From assembly GCA_937930495.1 (NCBI GenBank), contig CALGKL010000028.1, forward strand, positions 1 to 6,765: a stretch of 6,765 nt of DNA. The letters are read 5' to 3'. This DNA comes from an uncultured Gloeocapsa sp. (lineage in GTDB: Bacteria > Cyanobacteriota > Cyanobacteriia > Cyanobacteriales > Gloeocapsaceae). Positions 1 to 5,886 of the stretch are shown one piece after another (the first letter of the stretch is position 1; the number at the start of each line of letters is the position of its first letter). The notes beneath the pieces are model-generated. The model worked only from the letters and a program-made list of their open reading frames with translations, was not told the origin of the DNA and made no database searches. The position numbers and the translations under genes were made by a program.

Positions 1-456
1 CAAAAAAGTTTAATTATTTTGGGTCGAGAAATGCCAAAAGAATCTAGAGAAGCTTTAATTAAGAAGATAAATCAAGCTAAAAATGTCGTCTATTTGGATT
101 TTAGTCTTTATCTGCTTGATTATCTCAATGCAGCAGATTTAATCGTGTCTATGTCAGGGTATAATACCATCACCGAAGTCCTTTCTCTGAAGAAAAAAGT
201 TATTGCTATTCCCCGTTGTTATCCTTCCCTAGAACAATCTATTCGGGTAACTCAATTAGAAAAATTAAACTTACTGACCGGTCTGAAATTATCCCAATTA
301 AATCCAGAAAATTTAGCCAAACTAATCAACTGGAAAATAAATGATTCAACCGTAAGTGAGTATGAGGTTAACTTTAATGGGTTAACACAGATAAAAGAAG
401 AGATATTAGGTTTATTTTCTGAAAAGAAAAATTGGCAACTTCCTGTAACTATTTAA
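1..456 (+). CDS. MurG-like glycosyltransferase (COG4671-like), C-terminal part, 5' truncated by window edge
   Basis: The frame is open from base 1 to the TAA at 454-456, giving 151 visible residues with no stop upstream. The gene therefore begins before the window, and the TTG at 19 is not a credible start. The visible part corresponds to the C-terminal Rossmann half of a GT-B glycosyltransferase. It has a strand-turn segment (LIILGREMP), then YLDFSLYLLDYLNAADLIV, then the signature SMSGYNT at bases 148-168, followed by TEVLSLKKK, an IPR and a LEQ motif. The same signature occurs in the next gene, so the two are tandem paralogues. By analogy with MurG-like enzymes, the E after the signature and the LEQ glutamine would line the sugar-nucleotide site. 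Full-length relatives run to about 380 residues, so roughly 230 are missing. Donor and acceptor cannot be told. Its placement before a sialic-type synthase suggests surface glycan assembly (inference). Confidence 0.75.
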   Translation, partial: QKSLIILGREMPKESREALIKKINQAKNVVYLDFSLYLLDYLNAADLIVSMSGYNTITEVLSLKKKVIAIPRCYPSLEQSIRVTQLEKLNLLTGLKLSQLNPENLAKLINWKINDSTVSEYEVNFNGLTQIKEEILGLFSEKKNWQLPVTI

Positions 457-465
457 AGAATGATT

Positions 466-1602
466 ATGGCTAAAGTTTTATTTTATTGTCAACATATCCT
501 CGGAATGGGTCATCTAGTCCGTAGCGTCGAAATCATCAAAGGTTTAATTCCTCATTTTCAGGTGTGTTTACTCAATGGTGGGGAAGTAATTGAGGGTTTC
601 CCTTTTCCTGAAGCCATAGAAGTAGTTAATATTCCCGCGATTAAAACTGATAGTGAGTTTACCGAATTACAACCAGTAGATGAAAATTTGACTTTAGAAG
701 AACTAGAAATAATTAGAAAAGAAACTCTGGTTAATGTTTGTCATAGTTTTAAACCAGATGTTGTCATTATTGAACTATTTCCCTTTGGGAGAAGACGTTT
801 TAGTTTTGAATTAATTCCTTTCCTCGAAACCGCCAAAGCCTTAGGCGCTAAAATAGTTTGTAGCTTAAGAGATATCGTGGTTACTAAACAGGATAAAACT
901 CGTCACGAGGAAAAAGTCTGTAAGTTAATTAATAAATATTTTGATTTGTTATTAATTCACGGCGATCCTAATTTTATTTCTTTAGAGCTAAGTTTTTCCG
1001 CCGTTAATCAGTTACATTGTCCCGTTCGTTATACTGGTTATGTGGTTCAACCTCTACCTCAACAAACATCCCCACAACTATCTAAACAACCTTTTATTTT
1101 AGTTAGTGTCGATGGGGGTCGTTTTGGTCATGAATTATTAGAATCAATTCTGAAAACTGCTCCTTTGTTAACTTCCCAAATACCTCACCATTGGCAAATC
1201 TTTACAGGTCCATTTTGTCCTATCTATGAACAACTGGTCGAATTAGCTGTCGGTCAAGATAATGTCTCTATCAATCGTTATACACCGAGTTTGATTGATT
1301 ATATGCTGCAAGCAGATTTATCAATTAGTATGTCTGGATATAACACCACAATGAATGTATTAACTACAGGGGTTAAAGCGATGATGATGGCTTTTGTTGG
1401 TAACGGAGATTTAGAACAAATCACCCGTATTGAAAAATTAGCAGAGTTAGGAAGGATTAGGATAATTAGTCAGGAGCATTTAGAACCAGCAAAAATGGCC
1501 GAAAATATTATTGATTATCTTGGGGAAACCCCGAAAAACCTAGCCTTAAATCTCAATGGGACGGAGAATACCGCTAAATATATTCAGATTTTAATGGCTT
1601 GA
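466..1602 (+). CDS. MurG-like glycosyltransferase (COG4671-like), full length
   Basis: This is a 378-residue predicted GT-B glycosyltransferase of cytosolic type, with no signal peptide or membrane segment. The N-terminal domain opens with KVLFYCQ and a GMGH loop typical of MurG/GT28-like acceptor domains. It continues with KPDVVIIELFPFGRR, a LRDIV strand, LLIHGDP and VRYTGYV, features I associate with COG4671. The C-terminal domain begins near PFILVSVDGG and carries IDYMLQADLSIS followed by the SMSGYNT signature (bases 1327-1347), then DLEQITR. Two in-frame ATGs exist, at 460 and 466. I prefer 466 because the purine tract AAAGA (455-459) then sits 6 bases upstream, whereas it abuts 460. The preceding gene ends at 456, so the two are probably co-transcribed. 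Compared with its neighbour, the acidic residue after the signature is Asn (TMNVL versus TEVL) and the following IPR becomes AFV, hinting at a different donor. The substrate is unknown. Confidence 0.8.
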   Translation: MAKVLFYCQHILGMGHLVRSVEIIKGLIPHFQVCLLNGGEVIEGFPFPEAIEVVNIPAIKTDSEFTELQPVDENLTLEELEIIRKETLVNVCHSFKPDVVIIELFPFGRRRFSFELIPFLETAKALGAKIVCSLRDIVVTKQDKTRHEEKVCKLINKYFDLLLIHGDPNFISLELSFSAVNQLHCPVRYTGYVVQPLPQQTSPQLSKQPFILVSVDGGRFGHELLESILKTAPLLTSQIPHHWQIFTGPFCPIYEQLVELAVGQDNVSINRYTPSLIDYMLQADLSISMSGYNTTMNVLTTGVKAMMMAFVGNGDLEQITRIEKLAELGRIRIISQEHLEPAKMAENIIDYLGETPKNLALNLNGTENTAKYIQILMA

Positions 1603-1621
1603 GCCAAAGAATTATCTTTTG

Positions 1622-1651
1622 TTGCCGATTTTTGATACCTTGTACTAATAT
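1622..1651 (+). promoter_or_regulatory. Possible sigma70-type promoter upstream of the synthase gene
   Basis: TTGCCG (1622-1627) and TAATAT (1646-1651) are separated by 18 bases, and each matches the -35/-10 consensus at four of six positions. Transcription would start near 1658, leaving a leader of about 24 bases that still contains the GAGGAG ribosome site. It lies in one of only two sizeable intergenic gaps in the window. The hexamers are not strong, and readthrough from the glycosyltransferases is equally possible. Confidence 0.3.
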
Positions 1652-1656
1652 GTACA
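1641..1656. promoter_or_regulatory. NtcA-type palindrome TGTA-N8-TACA (putative operator)
   Basis: The 16 bases read TGTACTAATATGTACA. This is an exact match to TGTA-N8-TACA, the strong form of the GTA-N8-TAC box bound by NtcA, the CRP-family nitrogen regulator of cyanobacteria. It is also a perfect inverted repeat of TGTAC/GTACA with a 6-base centre. It overlaps the proposed -10 element, a position that would favour repression. Other CRP-family proteins could use a similar site, and a chance match is not excluded. Confidence 0.4.
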
Positions 1657-1665
1657 GAGTGGTTT

Positions 1666-1671
1666 GAGGAG
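1666..1671 (+). promoter_or_regulatory. Ribosome binding site GAGGAG deciding the synthase start
   Basis: GAGGAG is a strong Shine-Dalgarno match and lies 10 bases before the ATG at 1682. An in-frame TTG at 1664 overlaps this element and so cannot be the start it serves. This supports ATG 1682. Confidence 0.7.
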
Positions 1672-1681
1672 TAGTAATAGT

Positions 1682-2755
1682 ATGGAGCGATACTTAAATA
1701 TCGATGGCGTAGCTATTCACGATCAGAGTGATTGTTATGTCATCGCTGAGATTGGTAATAATCACCAGGGGAGTCTGGATAAGTGCAAAGAAATGTTCCG
1801 GGTGGCTAAAGAATGTGGCGCCGATGCGGTTAAGCTACAGAAGCGGGATAACCGCAGTCTCTATACCAAAGCAGCTTTTGATAAACCCTATGAACACGAG
1901 AATAGCTTCGGAAGTACCTACGGGGAACATCGGGAATTTTTAGAATTTGGTCAAGCAGAATATCTAGAATTGAAAGCATACGCTAAGCAACTAGGTATCA
2001 CCTTTTTTGCAACCGCTTTTGATTTTCCTAGTGCTGACTTTCTCGAAGCTTTAGATATGCCTTTATATAAAATAGCTTCAGGAGATATTAAGAATATCCC
2101 TCTGTTAAAATATATCGCTAGCTTCCAAAAACCAATGATCGTCAGTACAGGAGGAGCTACCCTAGAAGATGTACAAAGGGTTTATAGGGAAATAATGCCC
2201 ATTAACCCTCAATTATGTATCTTGCAATGTACAGCGAGTTATCCTGCTAATTTTGAAGAATTAGACCTGAAAGTCATCCAAACCTACCGAGAAATGTTCC
2301 CCGATATTAACGTGGGGTTATCTAGTCATGATAATGGTATAGCTATGGCTGTAGCCGCTTATGTACTAGGAGCGAGGGTAATCGAAAAACATTTTACCCT
2401 TAATCGCGCTCTCAAAGGGACAGATCACGCCTTTTCCCTCGAACCGACAGGACTGAGAAAAATGGTCAGAGACCTGAGAAGAACCAGGGAAGCGTTAGGA
2501 GATGGTCAGAAAAAAGTCTATCTGAGCGAACGTCCCGCTGTGTTGAAAATGGGGAAAAAATTAGTAGCAGCTCAAGATTTACCCTCAGGTCACATCCTAA
2601 CTCCAGCAGATTTAGCGATCAAATCTCCAGGAGATGGTATCCCTCCTTATGAATTGGATCGAGTAGTGGGTAAAATGCTCATCGAACCTATAGCCACAGA
2701 CGAGGCGATCGCCTGGACAAAACTAACAGATAAGGTAGAAACAGCAGTACTGTGA
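1682..2755 (+). CDS. neuB: N-acetylneuraminate/nonulosonic acid synthase family protein (NeuB/NANS type)
   Basis: The 357-residue protein is predicted to condense phosphoenolpyruvate with a hexosamine-type aldose (or its 6-phosphate) to give a 9-carbon 2-keto acid such as a sialic-type sugar. The NeuB TIM barrel spans about residues 15-280: AEIGNNHQG (22-30, E23), K51 in KLQK, KIASGD (130-134 region), STGGA (155-159), LQCTASYP (181-188), the metal-ligand candidates H216 in GLSSHDNG and H237 in EKHFTL, and KGTDHAFSLEP (245-255). A C-terminal SAF/antifreeze-like domain follows at about 288-345, with MGKKLVA, LPSGHIL and a GDGIPPYELDRVVGK stretch. Length is normal for the family. The YGEH..LEF, LQCT and KG-(S/T)-DH-ASLEP-like motifs recall animal NANS more than classical bacterial NeuB (from memory). 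The stop overlaps the next start by 4 bases. The exact product is unknown; the gene symbol is family level. Confidence 0.88.
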   Translation: MERYLNIDGVAIHDQSDCYVIAEIGNNHQGSLDKCKEMFRVAKECGADAVKLQKRDNRSLYTKAAFDKPYEHENSFGSTYGEHREFLEFGQAEYLELKAYAKQLGITFFATAFDFPSADFLEALDMPLYKIASGDIKNIPLLKYIASFQKPMIVSTGGATLEDVQRVYREIMPINPQLCILQCTASYPANFEELDLKVIQTYREMFPDINVGLSSHDNGIAMAVAAYVLGARVIEKHFTLNRALKGTDHAFSLEPTGLRKMVRDLRRTREALGDGQKKVYLSERPAVLKMGKKLVAAQDLPSGHILTPADLAIKSPGDGIPPYELDRVVGKMLIEPIATDEAIAWTKLTDKVETAVL

Positions 2756-3558
2756 ACTATTTTAACCTCTCAGGGGAAATAGCTGTAGTCACAGGTGCTT
2801 TGGGTCGTTTAGGTCCGATTTGGCTCGAAACCTTACTGACAGCAGGAGCAACTGTGCTAGGGATAGACCTAGCTAAAGCGCCTTTAAACGAGGAATTTAG
2901 TCGATTAAGCCAAAAATACCCCAAAAACCAATTATACTTATATAGGGGGGACGTAACCGAACGCTCAAGTCTAGAGGAACTACGCGATCGCACTTTGGCA
3001 GAAATAGGGACTCCTAGTATCCTAGTCAATAACGCCGGGATAGATCAACCTCCCGGTCTAGTCAAAACCTATACAATCGAAGATCTACCTCCAGAGTTAT
3101 TTCGCCAAGTTCTAGAAGTAAACGTTTTGGGTGCTTTTCAAGTGAGTCAAATCTTTGGCGCACCAATGGTTAAAGCCAGAAAAGGTTCAATAATTAATAT
3201 TGGTTCTCTCTATGGTAGTGTCTCTCCTGACTCTCGATTTTATGACCACCTAGACTGTGATCCACCTTTTCTAAAACCACCAGCTTACGGCGCTTCTAAA
3301 GCAGCTTTGGCTAATCTCACTCGTTATCTAGCTACCCATTGGGGACCCTATGGGATCAGGGTCAATACCCTTTCCCCAGGAGGAGTACTAGGAGGACAAG
3401 ACGAAATGTTTAAAGCTAAATTCTGCGCTCGCGTCCCTTTAGGGAGAATGGCTAAACCAGAGGATTTAACAGGACCATTGTTATTTCTAGCTTCCCCCGC
3501 ATCAGCTTATGTAACGGGGATAGAATTAAAAGTTGATGGTGGTTTTACCGCTTGGTAG
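2752..3558 (+). CDS. Short-chain dehydrogenase/reductase, PtmA-like, likely in nonulosonate pathway
   Basis: This 268-residue NAD(P)-dependent Rossmann oxidoreductase has TGALGRLG (14-21) as the dinucleotide loop. An Asp at residue 39 ends the second strand and favours NAD(H). Further motifs are GDV (66-68), NNAG (93-96), N124, S152, and YGASK (Y179, K183). The C-terminus carries SPGG, LGRM and VDGG, normal for a classical SDR. The glycine loop is TGxxGxxG rather than TGxxxGxG. The Ser-to-Tyr spacing is 27 residues rather than about 13, so an extra lid-like segment (about 158-177) is present. The motif pattern resembles PtmA-type SDRs found beside sialic-type sugar genes (from memory). GTG at 2752 is the only usable start before the nucleotide-binding strand. 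It overlaps the upstream TGA as GTGA, arguing for translational coupling with the synthase. The substrate is unknown; a role in making or tailoring the nonulosonate is inferred. Confidence 0.85.
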   Translation: MNYFNLSGEIAVVTGALGRLGPIWLETLLTAGATVLGIDLAKAPLNEEFSRLSQKYPKNQLYLYRGDVTERSSLEELRDRTLAEIGTPSILVNNAGIDQPPGLVKTYTIEDLPPELFRQVLEVNVLGAFQVSQIFGAPMVKARKGSIINIGSLYGSVSPDSRFYDHLDCDPPFLKPPAYGASKAALANLTRYLATHWGPYGIRVNTLSPGGVLGGQDEMFKAKFCARVPLGRMAKPEDLTGPLLFLASPASAYVTGIELKVDGGFTAW

Positions 3559-3619
3559 ATAAAAAAAGAAAAGCTAAGATAGGGATGAACTCTATCAAAA
3601 AATGTTAGATAAATTTATT

Positions 3620-3624
3620 GAGGA
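3620..3624 (+). promoter_or_regulatory. Ribosome binding site GAGGA deciding the tic22 start
   Basis: GAGGA lies 8 bases before ATG 3633, a standard spacing. The in-frame TTG at 3618 overlaps this element and is rejected as a start. In the rest of the 74-base gap (3559-3632) I see no convincing promoter, only an A-rich tract and a small hairpin at 3578-3596. Confidence 0.65.
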
Positions 3625-3632
3625 TAATAATT

Positions 3633-4391
3633 ATGAAATCATGGTTACGTCTGGGGATCACTGCTAGTTTGATCGGCACAACCTTGTTTGGCTCTATGAT
3701 TAGTCATAATTTACCAGCAATCGCTTTACCCCTGGAACAGATAATGCCTAAATTAGAACCAATCCCCGTATTTACCGTAGCAGATGAAACCGGCGCACCC
3801 CTAGTAGCTACAGGAGAAAATAATACCCAAGTAGCAGGAGTGTTTATCAGTCAAACAGATGCTCAAAATTTTGTCCAAAAATTGCAACAGGAAAACCCTG
3901 ATTTGGGCAATAAAGTTAGAGTTGTACCGGTATCCTTGAGCAAAATCTATGAACTAGCGGTTAATAGTCAAAGTAACCCTAATGCTTTACAATTCGCCTA
4001 TGTACCCATTGAAGCCCAAGTACAAAAGGCTCAAGAATTAATGAGTGCTTCCGGGGAAGAATTTCAAGGTGGTGTCCCCCTATTTGTAGCTACTACAGGA
4101 GAAGAGCAAGGTTATCTGACGATCCAAAAAGATAATGAACAGGTGATTCCTTTTTTCTTTGAAAAACAACAGTTAGATAATATGCTGACTAACTTTAAAC
4201 AGGAACAACCAGAATTAGCTGAAAAAGTAAAAGTAGAAGTTATTCCCCTGGAAGTGATGCTCTCAACTCTACAAACTAGTGATGATGAAGGACTAAATAA
4301 AATTGTCTTGATTCCAACCACGGAAGCGATCGAGTTTATTCGCTCTACCTCTCCCAACCCCGCACCTGCACCTACTGATGGTCAACCGTAG
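3633..4391 (+). CDS. tic22: Tic22 family protein, exported
   Basis: The protein has 252 residues. It has a signal peptide: MKSWLR, a hydrophobic stretch at about 7-24, and a likely cleavage near LPAIA-LPLEQ (residues 27-36). It should therefore act in the periplasm or thylakoid lumen. Cyanobacterial Tic22 is related to the plastid import factor Tic22 and is thought to act as a chaperone for outer-membrane or lumenal proteins (family knowledge). Family features visible are LPLEQIMPKL-PVFTVAD, GAPLVA, GVFIS..DAQ.F, VRVVPVSL, FAYVP, GVPLF, GYLTI, IPFFFEK and VIPLE. The mature part is two similar halves, about residues 44-137 and 147-237. In both, an (I/V)P(V/L)F strand precedes a helix ending in Q-E-x-P-(D/E)-L, then a KV-(R/K)-V strand. 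The Pro/Ala tail (SPNPAPAP) is encoded just before and into the next gene's start, and the overlap with prmC is 14 bases. The length is usual. Confidence 0.9.
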   Translation: MKSWLRLGITASLIGTTLFGSMISHNLPAIALPLEQIMPKLEPIPVFTVADETGAPLVATGENNTQVAGVFISQTDAQNFVQKLQQENPDLGNKVRVVPVSLSKIYELAVNSQSNPNALQFAYVPIEAQVQKAQELMSASGEEFQGGVPLFVATTGEEQGYLTIQKDNEQVIPFFFEKQQLDNMLTNFKQEQPELAEKVKVEVIPLEVMLSTLQTSDDEGLNKIVLIPTTEAIEFIRSTSPNPAPAPTDGQP

Positions 4392-5292
4392 TTTCACGGT
4401 CTTGATTGAAAGTAAAGCCATAAAACAATGGCGCTCGGAAGCGATCGCCATTGCTAGGGTCGCGGGAATTGACCCCCTCGAGGTGGATTGGTTACTGGAA
4501 AGAATAACTAGTCTGGGTAAATTAGATCTGCGTTTAGAGTCTTATTTGAATAGAGAGAATATTCTTAGTCAGAAATCTTTAACCGAACTGACTAAATTAT
4601 GGGAACAAAGGGTCACAAAAAACGTCCCTGTACAATATTTAATTAATACTGTCTCTTGGCGAGACTTGGAACTACAAGTGTCAAAAGATGTTTTGATTCC
4701 TCGTCCGGAAACAGAATTAATTATTGATTTGGTGGAAAATGGCATTAAATCTAGTGAGAATGAGGAGTTAAGTACAGGTATATGGGTAGATTTGGGGACA
4801 GGAAGTGGTGCGATCGCCCTGGGATTAGCTCAGTTATTACCACAAGCAACTATCTACGCCGTAGATATCAGTCCAGGGGCACTGGCGATCGCCACCGCTA
4901 ACGCTCAAAAATTGCACCTCCACCAGAGAATTAACTTTCAACAGGGTGATTGGTGGTCACCCCTAGCCCAGTGGGAGGGAAAAATTAGCGCTATGGTGAG
5001 TAATCCCCCCTATATTCCCACAGCAATGATTCCTAAACTGCAACCAGAAGTCACCCTCCATGAACCCCATCTCGCCCTAGACGGAGGTCCTGATGGTCTA
5101 AAACATCTCCAGCATCTAGTGGAAACTGCTCCCCAATATCTATGCTCCGGTGGGATCTGGTTATGCGAAATTATGAGCGGACAAGGTCAACAAGTGGCTG
5201 AGTTGCTTTCTAATCAAGGAAGTTATCATCAGATTAACATCTTTTCTGATTTGGCTAATCTCGAACGTTTTGTCTTTGCTTACAGAAAATGA
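4378..5292 (+). CDS. prmC: Peptide chain release factor N5-glutamine methyltransferase PrmC (HemK)
   Basis: PrmC uses S-adenosylmethionine to methylate the glutamine of the GGQ motif in release factors 1 and 2, improving translation termination in the cytoplasm. The 304 residues show an N-terminal helical release-factor-binding domain (about 15-95, including QYLIN) and the linker motif IPRPETE (107-113). The Rossmann methyltransferase domain has DLGTGSGAIAL (138-148) as the SAM loop, the acidic AVDIS (161-165), and the catalytic NPPY at 209-212. LDGGPDGL (234-241) follows, and the C-terminus NLERFVFAYR is typical. Length is normal to slightly long. The start at ATG 4378 lies inside the tic22 end (14-base overlap) with no clear Shine-Dalgarno, so coupling to tic22 translation is likely. 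A TTG at 4402 is a weaker alternative that would trim 8 residues. The gene overlaps the next by 4 bases (ATGA). Confidence 0.95.
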   Translation: MVNRSFTVLIESKAIKQWRSEAIAIARVAGIDPLEVDWLLERITSLGKLDLRLESYLNRENILSQKSLTELTKLWEQRVTKNVPVQYLINTVSWRDLELQVSKDVLIPRPETELIIDLVENGIKSSENEELSTGIWVDLGTGSGAIALGLAQLLPQATIYAVDISPGALAIATANAQKLHLHQRINFQQGDWWSPLAQWEGKISAMVSNPPYIPTAMIPKLQPEVTLHEPHLALDGGPDGLKHLQHLVETAPQYLCSGGIWLCEIMSGQGQQVAELLSNQGSYHQINIFSDLANLERFVFAYRK

Positions 5293-5879
5293 CAAGAGTA
5301 TCTCAAGAAGAATTAGTCAACAGGGCGATCGCCTCTGAGGTTATCTGTTTTCCCACAGATACAGTTCCGGCTTTAGCAGTACGACCTGATTACGCGGCGA
5401 AAATCTTCTCACTCAAACAGCGTCCCCAAGATAAACCACTAATTTTAATGGCCGCAACACCTACAGACCTATGGCAATTTGTCCAAGGAAACCCTCTAGA
5501 GATGAAAATCTGGAAACAAACCGCTCAAAAATATTGGCCAGGTGCTTTAACATTGGTATTACCTGCTTCAAATCTGGTTAACCCCGCTGTCAACCCAACT
5601 GATCCAACTACCATTGGGTTACGGGTTCCTAATCATCCCCTCTCTCTAGCTATTCTCTCTCAAACAGGTCCCTTAGCTACTACCAGTGCTAATCTTTCCG
5701 GTGAACCCCCCTTAGAAACCCTCGAGGCGATCGATTTAAAATTTCCACTACTTCCCATTCTTGATTCTGGAAAACCAGGAGAAAAATTCGGGAGTGGTTT
5801 ACCTTCTACGGTAGCTAAATGGAATGCTAATCATTGGGAAATACTTCGTCAAGGATACATTAAAAATTTGGAGCTATAG
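5289..5879 (+). CDS. tsaC: L-threonylcarbamoyladenylate synthase (TsaC/Sua5/YrdC family)
   Basis: The predicted enzyme makes threonylcarbamoyl-AMP from threonine, bicarbonate and ATP. This is the first step of N6-threonylcarbamoyladenosine (t6A) formation at position 37 of ANN-decoding tRNAs. The 196 residues cover just the YrdC domain, so it is TsaC length and lacks the extra Sua5 C-terminal domain. Visible motifs are FPTDTVPAL (21-29), KQRPQDKPL (43-51, basic nucleotide-binding residues), PGALTLVLP (84-92), LRVPNHP (111-117), TSANLSG (132-138) and PSTVAKW (172-178). After PTDTV the sequence is PAL where many homologues have YGL. The ATG at 5289 overlaps the prmC stop as ATGA. The pairing with prmC is a translation-quality pair also seen in other bacteria. 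Confidence 0.92.
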   Translation: MTRVSQEELVNRAIASEVICFPTDTVPALAVRPDYAAKIFSLKQRPQDKPLILMAATPTDLWQFVQGNPLEMKIWKQTAQKYWPGALTLVLPASNLVNPAVNPTDPTTIGLRVPNHPLSLAILSQTGPLATTSANLSGEPPLETLEAIDLKFPLLPILDSGKPGEKFGSGLPSTVAKWNANHWEILRQGYIKNLEL

Positions 5880-5886
5880 TCTGTCT

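Larger units (their letters stand above)
2705..5332. repeat. HIP1 octamers GCGATCGC (six dispersed copies)
   Basis: Exact GCGATCGC palindromes occur at 2705-2712, 2984-2991, 4441-4448, 4810-4817, 4885-4892 and 5325-5332. The copies at 2704, 4884 and 5324 extend to GGCGATCGCC. Near matches GCGATCGA lie at about 4326 and 5728. All six are inside genes (synthase end, SDR, prmC, tsaC-like). HIP1 is characteristic of many cyanobacterial genomes. None was seen in the glycosyltransferases, in the intergenic gaps or in the kinase-like gene. Confidence 0.9.

Noticed and set aside
19..456. TTG at 19 as the start of the first gene
   Set aside because: The frame is open back to base 1 and the residues before the TTG fit the same domain, so the gene is cut by the window edge.
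1678..1683. TAGTAT as the -10 of an NtcA-activated promoter
   Set aside because: The spacing from the palindrome is ideal (22 bases), but transcription would start inside the gene, after the ATG at 1682 that a strong GAGGAG site supports.
1728..1943. 71-codon open frame within the synthase gene
   Set aside because: It is an out-of-frame shadow of the NeuB-family coding region with no motif of its own.
2757..3029. Open frame on the - strand inside the SDR gene
   Set aside because: It is opposite a strongly supported coding region, contains no recognisable motif, and is explained as a shadow of the SDR.
3578..3596. Hairpin GATAGGG/CTCTATC with a 5-base loop as a terminator after the SDR gene
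   Set aside because: The stem is 7 pairs including one G-U and is followed by A-rich, not T-rich, sequence on the + strand. There is no - strand gene for it to terminate.
4112..4357. Open frame on the - strand inside tic22
   Set aside because: It is low-complexity Ser/Cys/Val-rich and antisense to a well-supported gene, with no separate ribosome site or domain.
5824..5886. N-terminal extension of the kinase-like protein from ATG 5824
   Set aside because: It lies inside the tsaC coding region in another frame and has no ribosome site. The extra 21 residues add no recognisable feature.
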